From the NCBI GenBank assembly GCA_011800805.1, contig MPNW01000357.1:11783-75782 (forward strand): 64,000 bases of DNA. The letters are read 5' to 3'. Position 1 is the first letter of the stretch. Each line of letters begins with the position of its first letter. Of the stretch, positions 1 through 12,600 are shown piece after piece. Under the pieces are notes generated by a model. That model was not told the origin of the DNA and did not search any database. It saw only the letters and a list, made by a program, of their open reading frames with translations. Source of the DNA: Hirudo medicinalis (Eukaryota; Annelida; Clitellata; Hirudinida; Hirudinidae). A program made the translations under genes and the position numbers.

Positions 1-350
1 AATGTTCATTCATTCATTCATTCATCATCCATCCATCATCCATCCATCCATCATCCATCCATCCATCATTCATTCATTCATTCATTCATTCATTCATTCA
101 TTCATTCATTCATTCATTCATTCATTCATTCATTCATTCATTCATTCATTCATTCATTAATTCATTAATTCATTCATTCATTCATCCATCCATTCATTCA
201 TTCATTCATTCATCCATCCATCCATTCATTCATTCATTCATTCATCCATCCATTCATTCGTTCATTCATTCATTCATTCATTCATTCATTCATCCATTCA
301 TTCATTCATCCATTCATTCACTCATGATCATAATCACTCACTCACTCACC
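1..350. repeat. ATTC/ATCC tetranucleotide microsatellite array
   Basis: Almost pure tandem ATTC with blocks of ATCC, ending in a short CTCA run near 330-350. It starts at the window edge, so the array may extend leftward. No coding potential. Confidence 0.95.
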
Positions 351-700
351 CCATCTTTCCTTATTATTCAATCCTCGCTATTTGTCCTTTCAATTCACAA
401 ATTCATATGATTTTAAAGCAGCATTAGCAGAAGCTATAGTTGACGCCATGTTGGACATCGTAATCATTGCCCCATTACCATCATCAATGCCGTCATCCTC
501 ATCAGCGTCGTCGTCGCCGTCATCATCATCATCATTATCGGCTGTTTCAGCATCAATACCATAATCGTCATCACAGCCATTTATCAACTATCCTCTGTCA
601 GCGACTCAACACAGGATGAAAGTGTGGTATAACGCAGATGGACGTTGTAATCTTTCAAAGTATGGAAATGAGTTCTTAAGCTCAAACGACATGTGGGCTG

Positions 701-740
701 ATGAGTGAGTGAGTGAGTGAGTGAGTGAGTGAGTGAGTGA
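701..740. repeat. GAGT tetranucleotide microsatellite
   Basis: About ten uninterrupted GAGT units. The reverse-strand open frame over it (SLTHSLTHS) is a repeat translation. Confidence 0.9.
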
Positions 741-853
741 AAGAACAAATGAATGAATGATTGATTGTTTTACTTGAAAGGACGCAACCAATAATGGGAA
801 TAAATCTGATAAAATGAGTTCTCAGGGTGCAATTAATATCGTTATTATATCAT

Positions 854-918
854 GGCGATATATATTAAGGCGTTATATATTAAGGCGTTATATATTAAGG
901 CGTTATATATTAAGGCGA
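854..918. repeat. 15-bp AT-rich tandem repeat
   Basis: Four near-identical units of about 15 bp (core TATATATTAAGGCGT) in tandem. Unlike the tetranucleotide arrays nearby, the period is 15 bp. Confidence 0.85.
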
Positions 919-2084
919 TATTACAGAAATTCTACAAAGCAAGGGCCAGGCTTGTGGAAGCACACCTTCCTCCGTCTGACTGACCTAGTAATATAAATTA
1001 TTCGCCAACAAACACTTTGACAAAACTTAATAAACACCAGAAAATACAGTGCTAGAAAAAAGGTTAAGACAGTCCCTATTTTTTGAAATAACTTAAGTTT
1101 AAAACAGCGTACAAAGCTCAAATTTAGAAGAAATGTATAATATCCTTATAGAATATAGCTCGTAAGTTTTNTTGCCCATGATGAAGTGAATACAAAAGAA
1201 AGTTTTTGATTTCATACCCTTTATATAGCTTTCTTAATGACAATTTAATGTTTCATCTTTCCAACAAGGCCTTTAATTTGATGAAACGAGCCCAAAACCA
1301 GCTGTCGTAATAATATTTCTAAGCCAAAAATCGTTCATTTGCATAATTTACAAGGACCATTGACCCACATGAAAGGAAATTTTACAAGGTGCTTGTAAAT
1401 GGGTATGTCGTAATAATATCTCTAGCACTGTACCTCTGAGATGACGAATAGCTCACTTAAATAATATCTTTTATTAAGGATAATAACAATGATACATTAT
1501 GGATATTTGTTATTATTAATATGGATTATATTAGAACATGATACAATAACGAGTTCTATCTAAGCGACTATAATAATTACTATGATTAATATTATTAATT
1601 ATCACGAATATTATTATTATTATCAATAAAAATTCTGAAAAGTATTTATTTTGTCTTAATCATTATTCGAATATATTTTAATTTTGATCAAACATAAAAC
1701 GGACAATTGAATCAAAATCGAAGTTAATATCCTATCACCACGCATTCTTCCATCCATCTGTGGACTTACTCATCCACCTATCCACCTACCCAGCCATCCA
1801 TACTCATTCACTCACCCATCCATTCCTTCCTTCATCCATCCCTCCGTCCATCTCCAAGGTATCAAAACAAAAACATTCAAGTTACAGTTTCATACTCACC
1901 AGATGGTCGATGATAAACTCGGTAATTTTTCCGGAACTTTAAAAAATAGAAATCGAAAAAACACGGAGATTGAAAAGAGTCGCACCTGTTCCTCTCCTTG
2001 AAGATGAAACAAGAGTCGCCTTAATGGAGAAGCGGTGAATGACCGCGAACGAGTTTATAGAAGACGCCAAGTTGCACCGGCTAG

Positions 2085-2330
2085 ATGCATAGATGAATGC
2101 GCTAATGGATGGACAGATGCATGAATTAATGCACTAATGGAAGCTCGGATGAAGGGATGGACAGATGTATGGATGAATGCCTAGATGTATGAATAGATGG
2201 GCGGATAGATACATTAATGTTTGGATGTAGTGGGTGGTTGGATTGATAAATAAATGAATTTATGGATGCATGGATGTGTGCATGAATGGATGCATGGATG
2301 AATGCATGAAAGGATGCACTGAATGTTGGA
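2085..2330. repeat. Degenerate GATG/GCAT repeat region
   Basis: An irregular run of GATG, GGATG and GCATG words. Reverse-strand frames give low-complexity His/Ser/Ile peptides (HASIHAHIHAS), which reflect the repeat and not a protein. Confidence 0.8.
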
Positions 2331-3870
2331 CTCTTACTTCGAGTAGGGGAAAGTTGATAAATAACCAAAAAGATCGGCTCTGAGTTGCGGAGATACAGCC
2401 GACTTTGAAGGATGGACGATTTTAAAAATACTGATTGATTCATTTATTAATGTCCGAATAAATTGATGATTGATAGATTGAACGATCAAACGAGAGATCG
2501 AAAGGTTGGTTGGAAAACATATTCTTGACACGGAAGACGACTTCAACGCGGGGAAATTGGCCTCTTAAAGATGTGTCAGTGGCGAGGCTTATTGGGATGC
2601 CGTGTATTTCTTATTCCTCCTCAATTTATTCATTATTTTCATCCTTATTGCCTCAAACCGACACACGAATCCACCCAAAATCTTTTGGCTATGATCTCAA
2701 CAGGACAAATCAAACACCAACGTTATCAATATCGCCATCGTATCATCATCACCATCAGCCCTGCATTGTACCCGCTTGATGTGCAGGTCCATTCTTACCA
2801 ATTTTATTGGTAAATGTTGTTCTTAGGATTTCGACATGAATTCCATGTGACTCGAATCTCTCAATCAATTGTCCAATCAATCAGGCAGGCACAGATCAAC
2901 CAGTCAATCGACTTGTTATGTCACCGGCTCGCTAATACGTGCTCTGGATTGAGATGACGATTCGTCAGCAGTGTCTCTTCTCTAAAGTCATCTGCTCATT
3001 TATTCAACTTACGGTTCACATCCGAAAATAATTAATTTCTGAGTTGTCTTGCTGTGTCTGTCCATGACCATCAGTTTATATTTATAACATAACCTTCTTG
3101 CTAAGAGATTGTAGCAATACCATTCTATTACTTTTGTCAAGCTAATTTTTAAATGTACAAAAAATAAATATTTAAGAACTGGCACAAAATCTGTTCGGTC
3201 GTTGTGGAACTCGATATATCGATATATTTCATAAATAACGAATAATTTGTAATTCTAGGCAACCGCGAAAGACCTATTAGCATTGGTATTCCAAGCCTTG
3301 GAATGCAATAAATGTTGACCATTCTTACTTTCCAACGTTTATTATGACAGGCGGGTGTGCAAAGGACGTATCCGTGTGGGATAAAAATGGAGAAGAACAG
3401 AAAGATAAAAGAATGAACTTGTTTTGCTTTGGATTTCCTTTAGACGATTATATTTAGCGACCGAGTCCTAGGAAAATGACTTTATCGCATCTTAATGGCT
3501 GTGCCAGAATAAATGCTCGAATGGTTTTCAAGGGCCAAAATACTGCAAAGAGAATAAGAATAATCTGTCAGTGAAGTCAAAGTTTGTGTGATTCAAAGCA
3601 ATTCATTTTTAAGGCATTTTTGGTTTGTCTGTCTTGTAGTTATTTTACGTTTTTCCATAATTTCTAAATTATAATGTTTAAATTGCATTGCTTTATAATC
3701 TTTTATGGGTTTTCGTTATTTTCAATTATAAACCTAATATGATATTGTAAATATCGGATCTATGTTTTGCAACAAAACACGAGCGGAAATGCGATTTTTA
3801 AATTTATCGTTTATCAGAGGCGACTAACATTGAATTTACAATTTGATTTAATAAAACTTTTCTAAATAAA

Positions 3871-5376
3871 ATGACGGACAAAGAACAGGAATCTGGAGTT
3901 TCTTCACCTTCTGAGAATCCTAAGCATGAATATCTTGAAGTAACAGGGACCGGTTAGATCCTTTACGAATTTATGGGCAAGACGAAACTGATATTTCGCT
4001 AAATCGATTGACATTTGCTATTCATTTTTGAGTAAATAGTTTTTGAATTTAACTTTTTTTGCAGCAAACACAGTCGCCAATCTTATGAGACGACCTTTGC
4101 CTCAAGTTTCAGAAATGACAGGTCTGCTTCATAATTGTTTAACATTTTAATTTAAATGGGGGCCTCTGACAATTTTCAATATGTACTGTCCTCAGGATTA
4201 ATATGCATTGAATTAGAATGCCAATAATGACTGTTAAAGAAAGTAATGATATGCAAATGTATGAGTATGTTAGGTGAAAATATGTTTAATTTTAATTTGG
4301 TCCACTTCCAAACATCAAAGCATTGGGACATTCAAACCTAGTTCTCCCAGTAATCTCTAAAGTTTGCTCTGCATAATACAGTAATGCAGCAGGAATTTAA
4401 TTATTTAAGTGAATTTAGTGAACTGTTTGGAGATGCATATTTTGGTCGGAAAATCTTATTTGCCTGTTTATGTTAACCCTTCTGTCATAAAATGACAACT
4501 TAATCCTGTTTGCCCAAATCGTTTGTACACTCTACTAACCAACAGCATCACTTAGGTTTCAGTTCCTAATTAACCTCACATACTATTTTGAATTGTGATT
4601 TGCATCACTTTTTCTGTTCACAAATGTTTAGATAATTGCTGCACTTGGCCATTTGTGAGAGGTCTTTGCCGTCTGCTCATATAGCAAAATAAGTAATATT
4701 TATTACTTAAGATTGATTTAAACCACTTACAACACTGCAGGAACTTTCGAAAAATTGAGAAACTTGAGGGAAATGATTGCAGAACAGAAAGAAAAGGAAG
4801 GAAACCTCCCAGACTCTACCATTGAAGATGTTAGTATTCACTAGGATTCAAATTCTGATTTCAACAGAATGAAATGCCCATGCAAATTATAATTACAACG
4901 TTGATGCATTGCGGTCGTAATAGTTCAATGTTTTATTACAAATTCATTAATAATTGCTCCCTAATATTAAAATGTTCATTGAGCATTGCATGATCAATAT
5001 TACAATCGATCAACAAATACAAGAAGCTTTGTGACTTACTCCAACGATGACGAAGTAAATCCATCGACAGGACCCGAGCGACGACAACACGGTGACGATA
5101 ACCGTCAACAACACGCTCCTCGGACAGTACATGACTCTCGCGGAAACCGACGAAAGCGATTCGGAGGAGGACGGCGACTTCGTAAATGACGTCGCTCCGC
5201 CGAAAGACTCGTCGAATTGCTCTGACGGCACCTCTTCGGAAGACGAGGAAAACGAAGCCACCGTGTCGCTCGAACGCAACGACCACGAGCCGCTCGTACA
5301 AATTCTTTCCGAGTCGGACGACGAAGAAAGCGAAGTAGATTCCACCGATCGGGCGAAGAGGCAGAAGTTGGAATGA
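3871..5376 (+). CDS. Small acidic protein, 4 coding exons, family not recognised
   Basis: Exons 3871-3952, 4065-4121, 4741-4829 and 5071-5376 join in phase with GT..AG borders to give 177 residues. The N-terminal part is polar (start MTDKEQESGVSS). The middle has a charged, probably helical segment (FEKLRNLREMIAEQKEKEG, about residues 48-66). The last 70 residues are very Asp/Glu/Ser-rich and end in a basic patch (RAKRQKLE), like a nuclear localisation tail. The ATG is the first in frame, and the poly(A) signal is at 5583. Exon 4 is much richer in CpG than the introns. I do not recognise the family; a small nuclear acidic regulator is inference only. The long reverse-strand frame over exon 4 (5010-5618) is a shadow. 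Confidence 0.7.
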
Positions 5377-5582
5377 TCGTCTGCTGGGGACGGGCTCGTC
5401 GTCGAATTCATTAGTCGCATCGACCCCGTAAACGTTCTGGCGAGCGACGAGAACAGCGTGCGCACGGTGGCTTCAACACCTCGTCCGATGTGAAACTGAT
5501 TTTGTTTTAACCGATGACAGTGAAGATGAGACGAGATCGTGTACATTTTTACCGGGCGGTTTTTACTGAATGCCGGCAAGTT

Positions 5583-5588
5583 AATAAA
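5583..5588 (+). promoter_or_regulatory. Poly(A) signal AATAAA
   Basis: Canonical AATAAA about 207 bp after the stop of the acidic-protein gene. Confidence 0.6.
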
Positions 5589-5927
5589 CGTGATCTTAAA
5601 AGCCACACTTTTGTTCATCTTAATTTTTAAACTTCATCACGTGTGACTCGTGCTGAAAATTCATTGTCTTGCATTCCAACTTGACACCAACATTGTCTGT
5701 TTCATTCATCTAAATCTTGATGCTTCAACTTATATGAATGCATCCAGTTGCAACAGCATTTGAACATGCTAGAATCTTGCGATGCAATATTAATGTACGT
5801 AAATTTAATTAAATATAAAAATCATTTATAATTTGGCTCACAAAATCCTTATTATCTCTGATTTATTGAGGCAATTTATCGTCCCTGCTCCTGTTATTTT
5901 AACAATTTTTGTTTAATAATTGTCAGA

Positions 5928-6229
5928 TTAATATTTCCATCCAATTCTTGGACAATAGGCAACAGTTCCATTCTTGTTGACAAAGATCCTAACCCTTTCC
6001 TCTGTGCAGACCTTAGTTAGAGGAACTTCTTGAATCAAAATCGCCTTCATAACAGAGCTTAACAAACAATAATTTTACAAATTAGCCCATTATCGTGGTT
6101 TCATTGAATTTTACAGGTCAGTCACGTTATGATTTAAATTACGATGCTGGCCGCAAATCTACACGCCTACTAATTGTTCAAATGCTCAACTTTTATGACG
6201 AGGTCAGGCCATTGTTCTTTCGTTAACGT
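5928..6229 (-). pseudogene. Potato inhibitor I paralogue, start codon lost
   Basis: Two pieces match the intact paralogue at 7841-8165. Piece one (6191-6229) translates to TLTKEQWPDLVIK, the same 13-codon first exon, but the start codon reads ACG and a TGA lies six codons upstream in that frame. Its GT donor (GTTGAG) is kept. Piece two (5928-6062) ends with the family signature EERVRIFVNKNGTVAYCPRIG and a stop after WKY. The helix segment (LGSYAKEIIVKERPDL in the intact copy) was not found. In the inhibitor loop P1 would be Lys (PLTK-V) and the usual loop-supporting Arg is replaced. This is probably a decaying duplicate; an unrecognised extra exon supplying the helix and a start is possible. 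Confidence 0.6.
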
Positions 6230-7840
6230 TTTAGTGTCTGGATGGACTCAGCATTGTCAACAAACGCAAGTACAAAATAAAATCACTAAATCAGGTACTT
6301 TATGCAGATAAATGAAATTGTTGTATTATAACCCAAGTTCAGATTTGGTTCACGTTCCCTATCCCTCAAGTGGAAGCAAAATCATTCAAACTTGTTTCCA
6401 AAATAACAGTAGATTCAAAGCTTCATGTAATCGTTGAGCCAATAAATTAAAACTATCCACTTGTTCACGAGCGGCAAAGCATTGAATGACACGTATTCGG
6501 AGCAGGATTACCGTTCCCACTTGCGGTATATACTGAGTCAACGCGTCGGTGGAGCATGGACCAGCCGAGACCATCTCCTTTACTCAGAAATTGGTTTTAC
6601 AATATCCTCCGCTGAGGGATCTAGAAAAATTGGAAATTGGTGGATAGCTCATCGAGCCACCTATGATTAATAGCTGATAAAGTAGCGCTGGACTGGGTTG
6701 CTGTGTAAATGGTCGAGCTATAGTAGTGTCGATCCCGATATGCACTCAAAATATCAGAAAGAAATAAGAGTTCCCAAGTCATCTACCCCACGCAATGCTT
6801 ACTCATACACACATTCTCAATTCTAAGCAAGACAAAGCATCACTAAGTGCACCAGTCCTAAAACAAAACGTCAGGTGAACTTTTATGGCTACTTAAGCGA
6901 TCCTGCGTCACCACGAGAAGATCAAATGAAATTGTCATATCATAATTGTTAAGCAAATGTAAGGTGTAAATAAGCATTAAACATAAGCAAACAAAAATAA
7001 AAACGTAAAAGAGGTGATGTTCAAAGGGGCATTCAGAGTTTTGAAGAGGCCTGGGACATTTACAAAATTTAGGAGGTCTCTCTGTTCAATTTGGTGTCAA
7101 CAAGCAACCAGTTTGCCAATTTTGGTAAAGGAAAAATCATGATTCAATTTTCTAGGCCCCTTTGAATAAGAAGTGTCCCGCCCTCTGATAGGCCCTGGTG
7201 GAATAAGGGATTCACAACTCGCTAGGCTGGCCACTTTTGTAGAAGAAATCCGCTTGAAAGAAGAGAGTCTTTCTTTTGATAAGAAACTAACAAACAAAAC
7301 CAAGAAAAGAGTAAAGAGCAATCTAAAACAGCCGACTCTTCAAAATAAAGTTAACTTAAAGTTTGAAAGGCAATGATAAGAGAACTTTAAATATATAAAC
7401 ACTATTTCATAAATGAAAACTGTTGGAAAATCGAGATCAAAATTTGATAAGCATTTATTGAAACATTTGAATATTATCAACTACCATTATTTCCTACCTT
7501 TTTAAGGTATTACATGCATTTATATCTTTAATTTTTATTTTTAATCTAATTTTGTTTTTGAATTGCTCATCTAAAGCAGATTTCACATTCTTTATTAACC
7601 ATGATCCAACAGAAAACAAAATAACTAAATAAATCCCAGAAGTGCAGAAGTCATTTAGCAAGTGAAGCTTAACAATTTATACTACAATGATCTAAAACAA
7701 AGAGTCGGAATTCAAAATGTGTGAACAGCTGCAGATAATTACTAAAAATTAGGAAATAAAAATTATTCTTATATTGTTTTATATCGCATCAAAATGCAAC
7801 TTTCCTACTCAAAATATATTGCAGGCACTGTTTCATCTTT
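6230..7840. other. Intergenic, no supported gene
   Basis: Contains one 67-codon plus-strand frame at 7173-7376 (PLIGPGGIRDSQLARLATF, then Lys-rich) that looks coding-like but has no start, splice partner or recognised family. The rest is AT-rich with no clear repeats. Confidence 0.45.
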
Positions 7841-8165
7841 CTAGCCAATTGATGGTGGGCAGGAAACTTTTCCAGTGGTATCCACAAAAATCCGAACTCT
7901 GTCCGATCTGTAATCCATGGTTACAGGATCCCCATCACTCACTACATCCACCTTCGTAGAAAACATCATCAACTTCAATTCAATTTTAAAAGACTGGTTC
8001 AATTTATCTTCTACCTGCGAGAGATCAGGCCTTTCCTTTACAATTATTTCCTTGGCATAGCTTCCAAGCTGAAAATTAACGTGTAGGTTTAAAATTTAAA
8101 CGTTGTCGGGAACAGAAGTATGTTACCTTGCCAACAAGTTCGGGCCATTGTTCTTTTGTCGACAT
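7841..8165 (-). CDS. Potato inhibitor I (CI-2/eglin-like) serine protease inhibitor
   Basis: Members of this family (MEROPS I13) present a rigid loop that blocks subtilisin/chymotrypsin-type proteases. The first exon (8127-8165) encodes MSTKEQWPELVGK, and WPELVG is the family's N-terminal hallmark. After a 58-nt intron, the second part (7841-8068) gives LGSYAKEIIVKERPDLSQ, the loop VTMDYR, the strand DRVRIFVD and the terminal PPSIG. Read straight through it has 88 residues. Positions 7952-8014 form a 63-nt in-frame insert that begins GTAG and ends AAG, just where the family has no residues. Removing it gives 67 residues, the usual length, with P1 Met43 and P1' Asp44. No signal peptide is seen, as is common in the family. 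The gene sits about 1.6 kb from a decayed tandem copy on the same strand. Confidence 0.85.
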
Positions 8166-9647
8166 GTGAAACAATTGTCTCACAAATATTTCAAACCGTT
8201 TCAATCGAACGCCCACCGAATTTCGTTGCTGTCAAGAAAATAACAAATGAGGTACCTCAGATACCTCTTCGAATCTTTTATAATGCCATCAAATTCGCAT
8301 GCGCTCATGTTTGAGCAATCTCGAGTGCCAATATGGCCCCAAGAAATCCTCACTTAAGTGGCGTCTGCTAACAAGTCCGCTAAATAGAACATTTATAATC
8401 GTCGGAACGGTGATAACAACTCCTTCCTAGTGAAAGTAATGCTTCATTTTTTATTTTGAGCTGGCTTTAATTAATATTTACAAATGGAAAACGCAAACAA
8501 TTTTTAAGAATTACTAACATTTGACATTTCCTAGAACATATTTACGTGAATCAGAAGTTGAGCAGCGAGTCAGAAGATATCTCGTGAAAATACGTCATCT
8601 GTAGGCTGAATTATCTTTAGGCTGATTTATCTTTAGATAGGATTTATCAACCTTCATTTATCAACGCCACTCTCTTGTTAAAGCATTCAGACCAGACAAC
8701 ATTGAAGAAAGTGACTAAATATGTCTGTGTTTTATGTAAGCAAGCAAGCTCTGGCTTGCAAAGTTACATGTTTTATTTCTGGCACTGAAAGAGTAGCTGT
8801 TGATAATTTTATAGTAATTCTGTCTTTAAGTTAAGAATCGCTTGAATTATAGTTAAAGTTTTCGTTTAATTACTGATAACTAAAACAATCTAATATGATC
8901 GAGTTCGATCATTAAAAAGATCTTAAAACCTGGATGTGATTAGGAACGGTTTACATGACGTCTTGTCGCTCTGGGTGGTCTATTAATTCCATTAATCAAA
9001 ACATGAAAAGAACATATTTAACGCTAACAAGGAGAAATTAATGTTTTAGGGACTCAATGGCCTTTAAACGCCTGAGAAAATAAATACCTTATTTTTATAG
9101 GAGTTTCTTAGGTACTAACCTACTTACACAAATTAAGTCACTCACTAATGGGGTAAGGAATGTGTCATGAACTATGACAAAAAAAAAAGGGTGAAGAAAT
9201 GTGACGTCACATTATGGGGTATCCCTTCTTGCTCCCATGAGGCTCAAATTTCAGATGTGTTTTTGGGAGGGTCTCTATTTTTGAGGTGACACTTATTGAG
9301 TGGGAGTTGCTTCTAACGTGAAATCGGTTTACTTTTGAACTCAAATAATTATATCGGATTAAATTTTATGTTTTTCGAGTTTTTTTGAAATTTTATTTAA
9401 CACTACGTTTTGAGCATCAACAAATTTGGTGCGATTAACGTTACAATATTCATTAAGTGTATGGCATGCTAAATAAACCCTAAAAACTGTAGTTAAAATT
9501 AATAGAATAAAAATTTTATTGTCTGATGTTAGCGGAATTAGGGAGTAAATAATTCACGAGTGAGCGATATAAAAAAATTAACCATTTTTATTCGAGATTC
9601 GTCTTGCTGAGGCAGTGGATAGAATCTTCAACAAGTCATTAAAAAAA
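8166..9647. other. Intergenic, no supported gene
   Basis: AT-rich. No exon was supported. The part upstream of the inhibitor (8166-8330) should hold its promoter; no TATA box was identified. A segment near 9150-9320 (TGTGACGTCACATT, GGGAGGGTCTC) looks like old mobile-element DNA but could not be classified. Confidence 0.4.
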
Positions 9648-12600
9648 ATGTCTGACGAAGATAATGTAACATTCAATTCCTTGGTCAGTTGCATATCTGC
9701 ATTGATACAGCTTTTGATTTATTTAAAGCTTTCACATATTTTGTTAAAGAGTTGTTGAATTTTAAAAACTAATTAATTAATCGTAAAACCAATTTTAGGC
9801 TATTAAGGCACATTATTTAATTCCGAATAAACGTTGTAATGTTCATATTGCAGGGTCTTTGTGATGAACTTTGCAAAGCCTGCGAAAGCATTAACTGGAA
9901 AACACCAACAGATATTCAGCGGGAGGCAATTCCATTGGCCCTCAAAGGTCACGACCTCATAGGTGTCAGCCAAACAGGGTCTGGGAAAACTGGAGCCTAT
10001 ATTCTGCCAATACTAAACGCCCTCTATCAGAAGCCAAAGAAATATTTTGCCCTCATTTTAACACCTACAAGAGAGTTGGCAGAACAAGTGGCAGATCAGA
10101 TTCATATTCTCGGAGCATCGGCCGACATCAAATGTGGCAAGTTTCACATTTAATCCACTATGCTCTCGAACGATTGTTGCCCTCTTGTGTTGTTGGTGTC
10201 TCTTCGAATGGTGATGAGCTTGTAGAATTTCTTGGTATTTTTTACAAAGACTATTGCATGAGTTTGATCATAAAATACAACTTTATTACTTAAAATCATA
10301 CTTAAGTTATTTTATATTTACGCTTGATAAATCATTCACTAGTATTTTGTTTAATGTGAGTCACAAAAATCATCATTAATAAAGAATGCCTAATCATTTT
10401 TGTGACCGTTTCGATTACTTTCAGCTGTCGTCATCGGTGGTGAAGACAGCGTGACACAAGTTCTCTGTTTGGCTAAAAAACCCAACATCATCATCGGCAT
10501 GTCATAAAACTTTTAATGATGTATAAATTAATTAATAATTCAATGGAATTATGGTTATATTAGGAATATAACGTAATTAATTATTCGGTAAAACGATTAA
10601 ATATTGGTAATTAATTAAGTTTTTATCAGTTAAGTTTTAAGTTAAGTTTTTATCAATGAAATAAATCTGCATCTTCAAAACCTCTCTTTAAGTTACCAAG
10701 TGACATTCTGATAAATTTGCATAACTAATCTGCAGTTGGTTGGATTGTAAGTTAATAATTAGCATAAATTATGCATGCATATAATAAATTTTAGTACTGT
10801 GTTAAACTGTTGGCTATTAATTGATTTCTTTATAATCATTGCTTCTGTTGACACTTAATGATTTGTTTAAATGACCACAGCCACACCTGGACGACTCCTA
10901 GATCACCTGGTTACCACAAAAGGGTTCAGACTCGACATTCTTGAATATCTTGTGAGTTTCCAATTATTGTTGTTGTTATGAGTTTCCGTTTGTTGTCGTG
11001 AGTTTTCAACTGCTGCTTGTTGTAGTTGCATGTTTGAAATGTTTGTTCTATTAAAATTATGTGATAAATCCACACTTAATACAAAATTTGTGGACAATGG
11101 GGTAATGGTAATGATAATGATGGCAAAGTTGAAGATAGAAATAAACGAGTATCAATTTAACTCTTGTAAATGTTATTCACGAGGACATTAGTTCGGCCGA
11201 ACTGGGACAAATTGGTGAATGAGTTAAAGATGAGATTAATTTGGATTTTCTGAACGTTCGAGCCGAGCAAGTTTTGCTTCAAATAAATGGATTGTTTTTT
11301 TCAAATCGACAATTATTAATCGCTGCAATTATTAATTATTTAGTTACATGATAGAATTAATTGTTGGATTTCCAGGTATTTGATGAAGCAGACAGAATTC
11401 TGAATTCAGGATTTGAAGAGGAGGTGTTTAATAAATGTTTTTTTATAATAAATTATTTAATCATTGATTTTTGAAATAGTATCTTCCACGAATCGATTCA
11501 TCCTTTCAAACAAATTCAGATCACAGAAATCCTGAAGAAAGTCCCAAAGAAAAGATCAACCTTTTTGTTCTCAGCCACAATGACTCACAAAGTAAACTTA
11601 CATCTCATTTTATTTCAAATACCATTGTCAACACCGTTTCGCCACTTTCGTTGCAGGTCAAAAAACTCCAGAGGGCATCCTTGAAGGACCCGATGAACGT
11701 GGAAATATCGGGAAAGTACGAAACTCCGAAGACTCTTCGGCAGAGGATGATGCTGGTGCCTCTGAGCCTCAAGGTAGTCTAAACACATCTATTTGGAATT
11801 TTGAAATTGTCATGTTTCCTTTGAAATTCTGAAAAGGGATGTGTATGTAACCATGGAGATGTGGTTGTATAACCATGGAGTTATGAGTATTGATTTGGAT
11901 TGGAGGCTATTGCAATTACTGCAACAATATCTGCTAATGCTATTTATGTTAATCACTTTTGTTTATCATTAATATTATTGTTAAATATTATTACATATTA
12001 CTTGATGAACATTATGAATTAACATGTTATTTAAAAAAATATTTGTATTCTCAAATGTTTACTGTCCTTTTACAGGAGTACTATTTGTACTACGTGACAA
12101 TGATCGCAACATACGACAAGGACAAATCCACGATACTTTTCTGCAACACCTGGGCCAAGGTCCGCCTTTTCACTCACATGCTTAGAAACCTGGGCATATC
12201 AGCAGTTGCCCTCTATGGACAGATGACACAGGTTCATAAATATTCAGTGCTTATGTCATTATAATAATTTATTAATTTAATTGAATCCAGCAGGGGGTAA
12301 TTTTATGGTGATAAGCATATTATGTCAAAAATTTATGGCATTTTTTTTAACTTTATTGTTGAAAATTTGATGTTATTTATTAATGATTTCATACTATTGT
12401 TACAATTGACTTTGAAATGAAATGATCTGAATTTATTAAAAATATTTTAATATTTAATAGCTTAAGTATTTTTAACTATTGAATATAAAACTAATATTTC
12501 TTAAATATTCCTGTCTGGAATCAGCATGATATCGATAATGATAATAATAATAATAATAATAATAACAATAATTTCAATCAGCATGATCACTTCAAAGAAA

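Larger units (their letters stand above)
351..3870. other. Non-coding stretch with scattered simple repeats
   Basis: No exon chain could be supported here. It contains a CAT/CGT trinucleotide patch (about 473-540), a GAGT run (701-740), a 15-bp tandem repeat (854-918), CATCC-rich DNA near 1750-1850 and a degenerate GATG region (about 2085-2330). The short open frames are translations of these repeats. One N lies near 1171. Confidence 0.6.

Noticed and set aside
1..350. Telomere-like array at the window edge
   Set aside because: The unit is ATTC/ATCC, not a telomeric hexamer, and similar words recur inside gene introns.
2126..2443. 105-codon minus-strand His/Ser/Ile-rich frame
   Set aside because: Translation of degenerate GATG repeats.
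5010..5618. 202-codon minus-strand open frame
   Set aside because: Antisense shadow of exon 4 of the acidic-protein gene; Ser-rich because the sense strand is rich in GAC/GAA/TCG codons.
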